64,000 nt of DNA, from NCBI RefSeq assembly GCF_020379485.1, contig NW_026015745.1:62001-126000 (forward strand), given 5' to 3'. Below are positions 46,605 through 58,468 of this stretch, one piece after another. Positions within the stretch are counted from its first letter, which is position 1, and every line of letters starts with the position of its first letter. The notes beneath the pieces were generated by a model. That model did not search any database and was not told the origin of the DNA. It was given only the letters and a program-made list of their open reading frames with translations. This DNA comes from Brassica napus. Lineage: Eukaryota; Streptophyta; Magnoliopsida; Brassicales; Brassicaceae. The translations under genes and the position numbers were made by a program.

Positions 46605-49600
46605 ATGGCGATGAAACGAAATGGAAAGTCTCCTGCGTCTTCCGAGTCTGACGAATCAGTGATGTTCTTCAGAGATGTCTCTCTCGGTCCCCATGAAACC
46701 CGGTTGCGATTCCGACTCATCCATTTCTGGGAGGCTCAGAACCCGGTGAAGAAGACCCTTATTGGTCTGGAAATGCTTCTCATCGACGAGCAGGTACGTC
46801 AATTCTATAAATAGTTCCTAGACCTTGAGATCGATGTGTGTTAGGGTGCATTAGTTATGTTTGATTAGTTAATTAAATTTTTAACAGTGATTTTGCCGGT
46901 TCTTTAAACTTGGAAGGTGAATCTAGGGTTAATTAGTTATGATAAAAAAACTTTAAAATTTGGTTTTGACGTTTTCCTGGTATTTTTTTTGTTTAAATCT
47001 TGAGGTTTGTTTCACGTTTTTAGTTTTGTTATTCTTTCCCGACTATATTAATTGTTACTGGACCGTGCGATCCGTGTCTGCGTTCATTAGTAATGTTAGA
47101 ACGGAGTTAATTTAACTTTGAGCTATGCTTTCACGTTTCTTTAAACGTTAATAAGAATTTGTAGTTTGATTTTGTCATTTGTTTATATGGGTGTTTAGTT
47201 AGTTAATAAAAATTTTTAACAGTGATTTTGCCGGTTCTTTAAACTTGGAAGGTGAATCTAGGGTTAATTAGTTAGGATTAAAAAACTTTAAAATTTGGTT
47301 TTGGCGTTTTCCTGGTATTGTATTTGTTTAAATCTTGAGGTTTGTTTCACGTTTTTAGTTTTGTTATTCTTTCCCGACTATATTAATTGTTACTGGACCG
47401 TGCGATTCGTGTCTGCGTTCATTAGTAATGTTAGAATGAAGTTAATTTAACTTTGAGCTATGCTTTCACGTTTCTTTAAACGTTAATAAGAATTTGTAGT
47501 TTGATTTTGTCATTTGTTTATATGGTTGTTTAGTTAGTTATTAAGGTTTGGGATCGTATTTGTTTAAATCCGAGGTTTGATTCTGATTTTGTGTTTTTCT
47601 TATTATTTTTCCGACAATAGGGAACTGTCATTCAAGGATTCATCCCACCAGGTCGTATTAAGAAATACCTGCCTGAGATGAAGCGAGGTTCAGTTTACGA
47701 ACTCATCAACTTCTACGGATCGAAGAACAAACCGATGTATCGGGTTGCTGATCATATCGCAACCGTGTCCTTCGCATGGAACTCTGAGTTGTCGGTTCTT
47801 CACGACATTCCAATCCCTTTTGATGAAGACCGTTTCAGGATGCATTCGTATGAGGATTTTGAGGCCAACTGTGATCTCAAAGGTGACCTCTACGGTAAGA
47901 ATTCTAATTTTACTATATTTATATTTTGATGTTGTTTTGGCCTATCTTCCTGTTTGATAAAGAATTGTAGAATTTTGTTCAGTTATGTGATTAGTTCAAG
48001 TGTTTCTTTTTTTTTAAATGATTAGACATCTGAGTTATGTTCTTGATGATAAATGTTATAGATGTTCTTGGCCACATGAAGCTGGTTGATGGACAGGCTC
48101 TTACCGAGCGTCCCACCATTGATGAAGCGAAGCTCGCTACCACTCGGCACATTATGGTTCACGTGCAATCACATGAGTAAGTGTGTTCTTCTTTTTTTGA
48201 TAAACCATATCTCTTTAGTTCATAAGGTTCTTAAGTCCCTAAGATATTATTTTCCAGAGGACCTGTTATGAAGCTTTACCTCTGGGACCAGGCAGCAACG
48301 GACTTCTGCAAGAAGTTTAAGTCCTATGAAAACACTCCCACAGTTCTTTTGGTCACAGCTGTTAACACTAAACGTCTCGGAGGTACTTATTTATCCCTTT
48401 GGTTTCGCGTTTGACTGATTAAACATTCTACAAACGTTTTGTTCTTTAAAATCGCCTTCTAACTTTACACTCTTATCATCTTTAATCCTTCTTCCGTCAT
48501 TTTACAGGTAACCTGGCACTGAGTTCTATGTCTCCCACACGGGTTTTCATGGACTATGATGTGCAACCAACAATTGATTACTTCGCGTGGTATGTAACAC
48601 TGTCTATATAAGTTTATGTTGAGCACACATTTATTCAAATTGAAGTTATTGACTGAATTTATGATTTCTATTAATTGTTAGGCTCTCCTCGAACCCAGAG
48701 ATTGCTAAGCAGGTTAGTGCAGAGGTGGTCACTAAGCGGGAGACGATGACCATATCTGACATCTTCTCCTACATGACTCTGGAATCTGCAAAGGTAAATA
48801 CAAAGCTAAATGTTACATGCAATTTTTAAACGCTTCTATGTTTATATCAAATGCTTTTGAACTGTTGCAGGATGCCTTTTTTGAGTGCACTGCCACGATT
48901 GATGATGTGGTTCATGGATCTGCTTGGTACTATATTGCATGCACTGGGTGTCATAGTAAGGCTACCAAAGGCGCAAATTCATTGATTTGCACGAACCCAA
49001 GATGTGTGAAGGATACCACAGCTGGAGTTGCACAGTAAGTTCATTGGCATCGATAATCAATTACACTCTCTCTTATATAGTTTTTGGATTATTGACTTCT
49101 AAAACTTACATAACAGGTACCGTGCAAAGATTTCGGTCTATGACAGCAGTGAACAAGGTTTCTTTGTCCTGCTTGGTGATGCTGGTTTTCAGTTGACTGG
49201 GAGGCATGCATCTGAGTTGGTCAGCAGCTACTTTGAGGTATATATCTATCAGTTTATACTCTCAAATGATTGAAACTCACATTACTGTTTTTGAATGCAA
49301 GGCCAATAAAGACAAAGGTCCTGACCATGAAGTGCCTGTCCCGGAAGCTCTGATCAGCATAGTCGGACAGACCCATAAGTTCTGTGTAAAAGTTACAGAC
49401 CACAACTTCTCTGGCAACACCCGAGCAATCACTGTGACCAAGATCCTCCCTCCGGAGACATCATCACCCACAAAAGGCTCCGTTGATAACGCTATTGCTG
49501 CAACATCCATGGAAGCAGTGCAGACTGGAAGTGAAGTGTGTGGGCCTTCAAAAAGCCGTGGAGATTCTGCAGATGAAGAGAGTAAGAGAACGTTTGACAG

Positions 49601-49643
49601 TGTTGATCCAGAGAAAGTCAAACGGGCAAGGTGTGAGAAATAA
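46605..49643 (+). CDS. RPA1-like ssDNA-binding protein (DUF223 and RPA C-terminal OB folds)
   Basis: Nine exons give 507 residues: 46605-46793, 47621-47894, 48062-48176, 48258-48382, 48508-48589, 48682-48793, 48871-49034, 49117-49237 and 49302-49643; 1524 nt, all GT-AG. The N-terminal half is the plant DUF223 OB fold (VIQGFIPPGRIKKYLPEMKR, then DVLGHMKLVDG). The C-terminal half is an RPA1-type OB fold with a zinc-binding CTGC and CTNPRC pair. The tail VKRARCEK could be a nuclear signal. It resembles the expanded plant nucleic-acid-binding OB-fold-like (RPA70-related) family, some of which travel in Helitrons. Intron 1 carries a tandem duplication. The binding role is inferred from family. Confidence 0.87.
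46861..47530 (+). repeat. 334-bp tandem duplication in intron 1 of the RPA1-like gene
   Basis: AGTGATTTTGCCGGTTCTTT starts at 46887 and again at 47221. The following 300 bp match with few differences. A shorter, more diverged third piece (GTATTTGTTTAAATC to TTTTTCCGAC) runs to the acceptor at 47620. Confidence 0.9.
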
Positions 49644-51599
49644 TGATTCAGTTCGATAATTCTTAAGTCTTTGCATTGAACTTCAAGTACTATGTTGGTT
49701 TTTGCAAGTTTGCTTCAGTTTGGTACTATTTTGGTTTTTAACAACACTTTGCTTTGTTTCTTTTCATTTCAAACTTTGGATTTTAATCGATTAAACTATC
49801 CTTCCTATATAGTTTACTCAGATCAATTGTTTTCATGTTTAAATTCCTTTATATACACCAACTGATTTGGCCTCATCAATATCTTGCTAGACTTATTTAT
49901 TTCCATAATCCATACACAATTTGAACTCCACGTAGCCATCACACACGCATATCACACAGCATGAAGATTTTAGAATATTTTACATTTATGAAATTTCTTA
50001 AAATCCCATATTCCTTATGATCCTATATTTATGTTAAAACCAAGCTAAATAGGAAAGTAATAAATTCTCCTTAAGAAAGTTTGCTTCGGACATTATAATC
50101 CCATATTACTTATGATCCTTAGGAAGGAAAAAAGACAGAAAATCAAACTCTCCCAATTATTCACTTGCGTTAGAAAGAAGGAGACTCGAGAAAGACAAAG
50201 ACCTCATCTGTTTCTTCTACACTTCCAAGCAATATTCGTCTGGAACAAGTTGGTGGTGCGGATCTCTGTTTTACCGGTATGGATAGCCTCCCCAATAATC
50301 AGCCCATTGAAGTGTCAGGTAAATACCAAATCCCTGCATGATTCTCTTAAACAAAAGAAAATTAGAAGCATCCCGTAGCGTTTATAATTATTTTTTACCA
50401 ATGAGTATGAATATCCAAACTATATTTAACCACAAGTTGGTTTGGATGGCAGTTCTACTCATTCGGCATAGAAAGTTGCAAAGCAACATTATAATTCAAA
50501 TTTTTTATATAAGAACTATCCAGAACGTTTTATAAGACTAAATAAATAATACAATGTCATCCTTATAATTTTTTACGTTTTTTACTACGTTGGAATTATT
50601 CCTTATGAATAGAAGGGATGATTCTATAGTCAATGATATATAGTGGCTATGTAAATCACGTTTTGTAAAAAACCAGTATATTGTATGCTAAGTTGCTTCG
50701 TCTATACAGACAAGCTTTAATTATATATATACTTAAATATCACGAATGTTAATTTCAATTTTTCACGAAAATAGTATATATATTAGTTTCCCAGTCTTCA
50801 CAGCGATATGTCTCGAGTTTTTTTTTAGTTTGAGTTTTAAGGACTTGAAAGTTATATATATATATATATATATTTAACTTACATCAAAAGTAATATACAA
50901 ATACTGTGTTTCAGTGCCGTGCGAAGGTTTTTGGAGGCCCGAGGCGAGTTAAATAAATTTTACATGATTTTTTTTTTTGAAAATATTTTTATTTAAATTC
51001 GAATTATATAAAGTTTTTTTTTTTGAAAAAACATATATATATATATATATAACACTAAAAAGTTTTGATATATTACCTTAACATTTTCTAAATTTTTATA
51101 AACTAAAAACCAAACTATAAATTTTTAGCGTTTTGGATTGAAATGTTGGTCGCTGTTAAAAATTTTAATATTAGCATTTAAATTAAATACAATAAACTAT
51201 ATATTCAAAATATTATAAATTTTTAATCAAATTCTATAAATATATAAAATAAATTTAACTCATAATATATACAAAGAAGACAAATATGGATCAAATATTT
51301 ATAGTTAATTTGAAATAGAATCTTTATAGTTTTATATAAAATATTGTAAAATTGATCACAAATTAGTTATTTTAAACACAAGTCAAATTTAGAATCAAAT
51401 AATAATAAAAATCTAACTAAAAAAATACATTAAATATCAAGTAATTTTTTTTTTTTGTAATTAGGGGCCCTAAATATTTTACAAAATTTGGGGGCCGTAG
51501 GCGAATGCCTTTTTAAATCCATGTGTGTAATAAATATAGTTAGAAATTCATGTACCTTATTACAATTTTTAAATCGAATGTTTTTTAGTGACATCTTCA
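49644..51599. other. Spacer containing a possible orphan RPA-like exon
   Basis: At 50200-50318 a frame reads SSTLPSNIRLEQVGGADLCF and ends at a good donor (TCAG|GTAAAT). It could be an upstream exon of the damaged gene at 51600, but no product was recognised. The rest is AT-rich with TA microsatellites. Confidence 0.35.
50912..51509. mobile_element. hAT-like element remnant
   Basis: Starts CAGTGCCGTGCGAAGG, similar to the end of the element at 37980. Ends GGGGGCCGTAGGCGAATGCC. The core is AT-rich and non-coding. No clear target duplication was seen. Confidence 0.4.
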
Positions 51600-52701
51600 A
51601 TGCAACACATTCCCCAAAGAATCCACGAACTTCAAGAAGGGGTTTCAGTGCGTCCTATCATAGTATGTATAAGAAATGTTTGGGACATCAAAAAACACCA
51701 AATAGATAATACTCGAACTTCCATCGGCTTCCTGTGCTACGACCACCACGTAAGCCTTTTCTAAACTTCTATATATATATATATATATATATATGTTTTC
51801 CAATCCACCATATTTGATTTAAATAACTCACTGCTTACTTAATTGGATTGGCACACCAAAATTTGATCACACCCAGGGACAACTATTAGAAGGTCGGGTC
51901 ACCGGAGACATTCAGCCAGATGATCCAAAAAACTTAACCGAAGGAGATACATATGAGTTCTCGAGATTTTCTGTCATACATAATTCCCGACAACGGAAAC
52001 TCACCCAACTGCCTTACAATATTCAGATCAACCAAAAGACAATAGCATTGAATGTTACACTCGATTGTCCGATATTTCCAGTTCACAGTTTATCTCCTCA
52101 GAAATACAGAAATCTATTGCGGTTGGCCATTTTGCCCACACACTTACCAGGTAAATATGTCATCCCAGTATTAATTAAACAAATATGTATATTTATTCTA
52201 AAATAAATGTGCAGATGTCGTCGGACAGATAGTCATAATACAAAAAATAAAACCTCACCACCCGGAACTCAATATTGATGCCACGATTGGCCTACGGCTG
52301 AACAGGTTAGTTTAACACAATAGTTAACAACAGAATAATTATTATCTTCATACCACATCTCTATCTCAGGTCAACGATCGTCAAACTCATATTGTGCGAC
52401 AAGCAAGCAGCAGATTTTAGCATCCTATAAAGTAAGAAAGATAGAAAATTTAAAGTTATGATCGTCACAAGCTTAATTCCTAAACTAATCCAAGGTAAAT
52501 AATTCTATATAACACATCAAAAAATCATACATATATAATTTTTTTATTTAACAGCATAAGAATAATATCCAATATTTTGCAGGCAAACTTATACTCCGTT
52601 CAACACCAGCAACAATTTTCTACTTCAACAAATCAATTGATTACATAAAGCATTTCAAAAGGCGAATAAGGGATTACGCAAAAACATGCAGCACGGAGTG
52701 A
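51600..52701 (+). pseudogene. RPA1-like DUF223 gene copy with a premature stop
   Basis: Exons 51600-51749, 51877-52150, 52215-52305, 52370-52494 and 52583-52701 join in frame (759 nt) with GT-AG junctions. The reading is MQHIPQRIHELQEG, LLEGRVTGDIQPDDPKNL, DVVGQIVIIQKI, FKVMIVTSLIPKLIQ and LRSTPATIFYFNKSIDYI, the DUF223 OB-fold pattern. A TAA at 52428-52430 interrupts the fourth exon. The second exon is 274 nt with the same phase and the same following Asp-Val as exon 2 of the intact gene at 46605, showing common descent. The C-terminal RPA domain is missing. It lies just before a Helitron 3' end and was probably carried by that element. Confidence 0.75.
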
Positions 52702-53635
52702 CCCTATTTCATGCATCATTCGGATTATTATTCTCTCTCTCACAAATTTGATACCTAGATTTATTTTCATATAAAATTGTTTTATGATTCCTTTCCTTTA
52801 AAACCCTACTTCTATATAATACTTAAAAAAGGCGATGTCTAGATGTGATTGAGCAAGAAGAAAGAATAATAGATGATGAAATTTCAAATAGATTTTAAAG
52901 ACCTTTAATTTATGTAATATTACAAAACTCCAAATTCGTTTATTACAATAAAAATTTTACCAACATATATATTAAAATAATATTCTGAAACGATATTCAA
53001 CTGTAAGTTTTCAACAATTACACGTTTAAAAAATATTATTAAGTATGCTTCGTTTTTTGAAAATTGGGTGTTTATATATTAAATAGGTTATTGGAATACT
53101 TTTTCTTTTGCTGAATTTATTCGAAATAAGACTCCGACCTTTTGAAATAAGAGAATTTATGTTATATACATAAATTCAGGACAAAACTCTAAAATTTATG
53201 TTAACGATTATCGAGGATCAGGTGCTAACAACCGTCACACTCCAAGATCATATTGCCCTGATTGCTAATTTATTATAATGTAGAGCACCTACAAAAATTG
53301 TACTAATAATCACTATTTTATATGCTATGTATCAAGATTTAACATGATGGAATCTTAATCTAAAAGGCTATGCGAAGATATCAAATATTATTTTAAGACT
53401 CCAACTTTATGAAACCCATGTCTAGAAAGGTCACTTTTTCGGGTTATGTAATTAAACGATTTCGCAATTAACTTTAGCTAACGTTATGTCATCCACTGAG
53501 CTACTGTTGTTTTAGTTTTATTTGGTGGAGATTGGAGTGGAGGACACAACAACCACCTCAACACTTATTGCGTCCATACAATCAACACCAAAATTTAATA
53601 TGATATTTTGGTTCAACATTTTCACAAACAAATAA
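52702..53635. other. Non-coding part of the putative Helitron
   Basis: AT-rich DNA between the RPA-like pseudogene and the Helitron hairpin. No Rep or helicase was found. Confidence 0.4.
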
Positions 53636-53663
53636 CCCGGGCGTAGCCCGGGAACGGACCTAG
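53636..53663 (+). mobile_element. Helitron 3' terminus
   Basis: A perfect 7-bp stem CCCGGGC-gta-GCCCGGG at 53636-53652, seven bases, then CTAG at 53660-53663 followed by T. This is the standard hairpin plus CTRR|T end of plant Helitrons. The 5' end was not located, but the element probably includes the RPA-like pseudogene to the left. Confidence 0.85.
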
Positions 53664-54027
53664 TTTTCTTATAAACGTACAATACCCATGGTTTCTACTA
53701 AGAAAAAGATTAACTGATATTCGACACATATAATTTGTAAATGATGAACGATAAAATTCAAATTATAATTGTTCATTTTTTCCTCTAGCAAAGACATAAT
53801 TACTGGAAAAATATATTAAGATACGCCTTTGGACATAAAACTATAAATATGATTCTGTAATTCAGATCTTTACATTTGTATAAGAATTCACGATCCTTTT
53901 TTTTGGAAAAAACATTCCAGATAGAAATTTTTTAAACAATAAAAATAATGTTCGTCATTTCTCAGTAACTATAATAAATAAACATAATTAAATTGATACA
54001 TCAACAAGAAAAATCTTACTTATATAT
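53664..54027. other. Intergenic AT-rich spacer
   Basis: Nothing recognised. Confidence 0.4.
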
Positions 54028-54971
54028 AACTGAATTCTAATTTATATGGTTAACTTCGGGAAACAACATCATCTTTTTATCCTAATTCAACATATTAGAG
54101 AACACACTACATATGATGTCAAAAAAAATGAAGAACACAATACATATACGGCAACTCTCAGAAATATCAAAGGCAGCCAAGAAAAACGCTAGATGTGTTT
54201 ACAAGTTTGCTATAAGTCTTTTTCCTACAATGGTCTAAATGTATTGTGTTATACGACCAAAGCTACGAAAATTTGGCTAAAAGGTCTGGTCGATAAAGAG
54301 ATGTTACGTGTACTACACGAGGTTTTTACAATGCTCTTCCCCAGTGTATTATTCCATTTTCTACTCCAAAATAAAGTAACTTCAAAATAAAGTTGAGTTT
54401 TGCTCCAATGTATTATTTCATTTCCTACTCTAAAATATAATTTTTTAATATATTATGTTTTGTATTATTAAAAAATTAGTAATATCATCTTTCATTTATA
54501 CTATTTGCAAAATAGTCCATTTTCATATGTATGATCTTTTATGTTTAATATTATATATCTTTTGTATGGTGCTTATCTTTTATTTTTTATATGTATGGTC
54601 TTTTATGTTTTATATTATATATATTTTGTTGCATAAAATAGTTCATTAGATGGATATTTATATAATTAAGAAATATTAACAGTAATTTTTATAATATATA
54701 GTAAAATAATATTTATATATTTATTTATAATAATATTTTATTAAAAACGAAAATATTTAAATATGGAGGACCATTTTATAAATAAAAAAGTTCAACTCCA
54801 TTTTGGTGTAATGAGTTACTTCATATTTGGAGTAATCATATCTATTACTCCATTTTGGAGTGGGTTTTGGAGTGGGATTGGAGATGATTTTACTGCAAAA
54901 TGGAGTTTGGAGTGGATTTTATAGTAAAGTTGAAGATGCCCTAAAATGTATATACCTGAAACCAAATATAT
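54028..54971. repeat. Duplicated segment, copy 2, split by a MITE
   Basis: 54028-54336 and 54943-54971 together match 41933-42243, which lies upstream of the NRG1-like gene. The match breaks exactly where the MITE begins (ACAATGCTC) and resumes after it (AAATGTATATACCTGAAAC). Confidence 0.75.
54337..54942. mobile_element. MITE inserted in duplicated segment
   Basis: About 606 bp, non-coding. Left and right parts are inverted versions of CTCCAAAATGGAG-type sequence. It ends GTTGAAGATGCCC, like the elements at 4507 and 5550. Its borders are fixed by comparison with the unfilled copy at 41933-42243. Confidence 0.75.
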
Positions 54972-54972
54972 A

Positions 54973-55282
54973 CTCTTTCCGTTTCTAAATAAAGTTTTTT
55001 TTTTAGAATATTCACGCATGTTAAGAATATACTTCATTTGTATCATTTTAATTGATGTTTAAGGTTTTTTCATAAAGATTAAGAAAATACAAATTTTTAT
55101 ATAGTTTATCTTAGTTACGTATTAAATAAAAATAGTTCAACCAATAAGAAAAAAAACATAATATTTTGTAATTGGTCACAAATTTTAAATGACATTAAAT
55201 TTTATCTAGAATAGTGATAACATCACTTATTATGAAACAAAATAAAAATCCTTAAACACCACTTAAAGTGATATGAAGGGAG
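54973..55282. mobile_element. Degenerate Stowaway-like MITE
   Basis: Starts CTCTTTCCGTTTCTAAATAA and ends AGTGATATGAAGGGAG, a worn version of the Stowaway ends seen at 55399. Confidence 0.55.
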
Positions 55283-55398
55283 CAATGAATGTTTACAATT
55301 AAATTTATCGTTTACTTTATTATACATTTCTCAATAATTATCAATCAATAATATTTAACCAATTTAAATATTTTCAATTAATGTTTCTTAAAAATATA

Positions 55399-55648
55399 CT
55401 CCCTCAATTCCACAAAGATAGATTTTTTAGTGTTTTCACACATATTAAGAAAACACATTAAACTACCATAATAAATATATTGTTTTCTGTAATTTTAATT
55501 TTCAATAACTTTTAACCAATAGTAATTCAATAAAATCAACTAATTTTCTTGAAGTTTACAATTTTTTTCATAGAAAACACAAAAAATACATCTTTGTGAA
55601 ACAAACTTTTTTTTTTCTAAAAAGTCGATCTTAATGGAACGGAGGGAG
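55399..55648. mobile_element. Stowaway MITE
   Basis: Ends CTCCCTCAATTCCA and TGGAACGGAGGGAG are inverted repeats, flanked on each side by TA (55397-55398 and 55649-55650), the Tc1/mariner target duplication. Confidence 0.85.
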
Positions 55649-56342
55649 TACAACTTAACAATATTAACTATTAAAAATATCTTAAAATTCTAGAAAATCT
55701 ATTATTTTGGAACAAAAAATAAATCAAGAAAATCCTACTGTCTTAAAAGTATACAACTTATCAATAGTTACTTATGAATAAAGTTGTTTGAAAACATTAT
55801 CCTGTAGCTAATTTGTTTTCATTGGTATCGTTTTTTTTTGTCGACCATTTAATTTATATTCATTTTTTTTTTTGATAACTGAGTGTCCTGGCTCTACCGT
55901 GGTGTTCCAGACTAGAAACCGAAGCGAGCAAGGACGCTGCTCGGACGTCACCATGTGGCTCACCATTAACGGTCTTTTTGGTCTTGGACGTTGGGGGTCC
56001 GCATGTAAATTTTTCAGTGGCCGGGTTTCAAATCTAGGTGGCGGAACTAACAGCCGTGAACTTTTTAGAAACCCTGGTTTTAATTATTAATTTATATTCA
56101 TAATAATATAAAAGTTTTATACAAGATTCCAGTTAACCACATAGCTTAAGTTTTTCATTCTACCTTCTCTAGCTCTAAGTTATCAGGACTTTTTGAAAGC
56201 GGAAGCTAGCTTTTCTTCCATTGGTAAGATTACCAGTGTCTTCCATGTATGTTGGGCATGACAAACTCATTGGTTTTCTTTTTTTAATCATAAGAAGCTC
56301 TTTGTATTGTGGAAGTTGTTTGTAGAGCTAGAGCTGAGTCAC
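55649..56342. other. Spacer with a possible retroposon
   Basis: 55860-56090 is GC-richer than its surroundings, is preceded by a T run (a possible poly(A) tail of a minus-strand copy) and contains GGGTTTCAAATCTAGG, which resembles a polymerase III B box. A SINE is possible but unproven. The rest was not identified. Confidence 0.35.
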
Positions 56343-57610
56343 TGACGATAGGAATTTCAAGGCTCCTAATCAAATGTTGTAGTATAAAGGATGTCAAACC
56401 AGTTCTAAGTGATTCTAAAGCAAAGGGAATGCAAGACCATGCTTAATCTAAGTGCTACCAGTTTTTGAGATGTTTTTAAACTAGATTACTACCTAAAATG
56501 CAATAAAAGACAAAGCTTTCTTTCTTATAAGAAGGGAGAACTCATGGGCTATGGGAATCGATCTTGGGTGATCAGGATTCAACCTAAAGGTGTCAACTTT
56601 GAACCAATCTATATCTACCTTAGGCCTAGACACAATCCTAAACAAACTCTATCCCTAGATGAATGCTCATTTACCTAGATAACTCAAGCATCAAATCCCT
56701 TTGGTTGAATGTTATCTAAGTAATCATTAATCTCAAGTCTACTAGCCATCTTAACACCTTTAACAACAAATCCCTTTGGTAAAGGATGTTAAAAGCTTAG
56801 GAGAGTTGGTTCAGGCATTTCATCAAACACCTTCCGGGTATGAAATGCCTAGAGCTCAACTTTAGAGAGGCCAACTCTAAAGTTGCATTAAAAGCCCTCT
56901 ACTAGCAAGGAATAAGATTGATCTACACCTAAACACCTTAGATCTAGCTTAATCACCCTTAATCTCCCTAACCCATGAATCCAAAAATGACTACTCACTA
57001 CTCTCCATGATGAGCCCAAGAATCAAAGATGATTTGGTGCTAATCATGATTAGTGATCAAGATAATCAAGCAATCACAAGAGAAAGATGATCAAGATAGG
57101 ATCTTTCACTAAAAGTTCTTTTGTGATTAGATAGAAAACAAGATAAGATCCTACAATTAGGTTTAGAGAGTATTTATGTGACTTCTAAAACCTAATGGGC
57201 TTAATTAATCACTTCAAAAGCCCAAATAAAACATAAGTTTTCGACATAAGATAAAACGCGGCGCGGGTGCACTAGGTCGCTCCCATAGGTCGCTCCGAAA
57301 ACACATGCTTCACCTCTCCAAAACGCGCGCGGGTTGATGACGTCGCTCCAGAGGTCGCTCTGCATCCGGCGCGGGTGAGTGACGTCGCTGCCATAGGTCG
57401 CTCCGCATAATGAAAGTCGTCGACAAGAAGTTGGGCTTGGAGCGGGTGTATCACCTCGGTGCAAGACGTCGCGCCAGCCTTCGATTCTTCTGGAGCGGGT
57501 GTCGCACGTCGCTCCCGTACCCCGCTCTGGTGCTTTGCTCGCCTAAACAGCATTTTCCACTCCCTTTTTGATCCCAAATGCTTCCAAGTACCTCTAATAT
57601 CTCCAATGGA
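56343..57610 (-). mobile_element. Athila-type LTR fragment, inverted copy
   Basis: Reverse complement of 60330-61596. I noted only one 1-bp indel and one substitution in 1.27 kb. The outer end is the LTR 3' terminus (TGACGATAGG as written). The first 124 bp of the LTR are missing, and the fragment is fused directly to protease sequence at 57610. Confidence 0.92.
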
Positions 57611-58468
57611 GAATGCTTGGCTTTGTGTAATAGGCTTCTTCATCACCTCCTTGATGTCAAAGTGAAGAATGTTTCCCTTTCCAAGGTGAAGATCAATCTT
57701 CCCTTCCTTAACATTCACAACTGCTCCTGCTGTAGCCAAGAAAGGTCTCCCCAATATCAAAGGATCTGTTGGTTCTTCATCCATCTCCAACACCACAAAG
57801 TCTGTAGGAATCTCACAATTTCCAACCATAACAGGGAGATCTTCTAGGATACCAATGGGAATCTTCACTGAGCGATCAGCTAGCACAAGAGAGAGTCTAC
57901 ATTTCTTGTATTGGGTAAAGCCAAGCCTTTTAGCAATGGAGAGAGGCATAAGACTCACACTTGCTCCCAAATCGCATAGACACCTCTCAAAAGCAAATTG
58001 CCCAATGGCACAAGGTAGAGTGAAGCTTCCTGGATCTTCAAGCTTCTTAGGGATGGTTAGCCTTTGGATAATAGCACTACACTCATGAGTAAGAACCACC
58101 ATGCCTTCCATCTCTTTCTTTTTCTTAGTTACAGCATCCTTGAGGAACTTGCTGTATTGAGGCACTAGCATGAAGGCATCAATTATGGGCATAGTAATCT
58201 GAACTTCACTCATTTGCTTCTCAAATAAGGCCTTGTATTGCTCCAAAAGTTGTCTCTTGAATCTACCGGGAAAAGGAAGTTTTGGTTCATAGGGAGGAGG
58301 ATTGAATAAAGCTCCTTTTGATGAAGTTGCAGCTTCATTCTTGTTCTCCCCCTTCTTTTCTTCTCCAATTTTACCCTTTCCTTTTGCTTCAACTATCTTC
58401 TCCAAGATCTCCTCATTGGTTTTCTCATCCATAATAACCACATCATCATCCACATTGATGACCACCTC
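57611..58468 (-). mobile_element. Athila-type gag C-terminus and protease segment, inverted copy
   Basis: An open frame on the minus strand with the retropepsin motif CDLGASVSLMP and the downstream ILGRPFLATAGA, as in Ty3/gypsy Athila elements. It is the inverted counterpart of 63310-64000, with two substitutions noticed. Translation continues through the fusion into the LTR, so the frame is an artefact of rearrangement beyond about 57610. No reverse transcriptase follows. Confidence 0.88.

Noticed and set aside
55872..56090. GC-richer segment as a protein-coding gene
   Set aside because: No start context or family. The neighbouring T run and B-box-like motif fit a retroposon better.
57201..57464. 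Frame of 87 codons, also present at 60476-60739
   Set aside because: It lies inside the GC-rich part of both LTR copies and has no known product.
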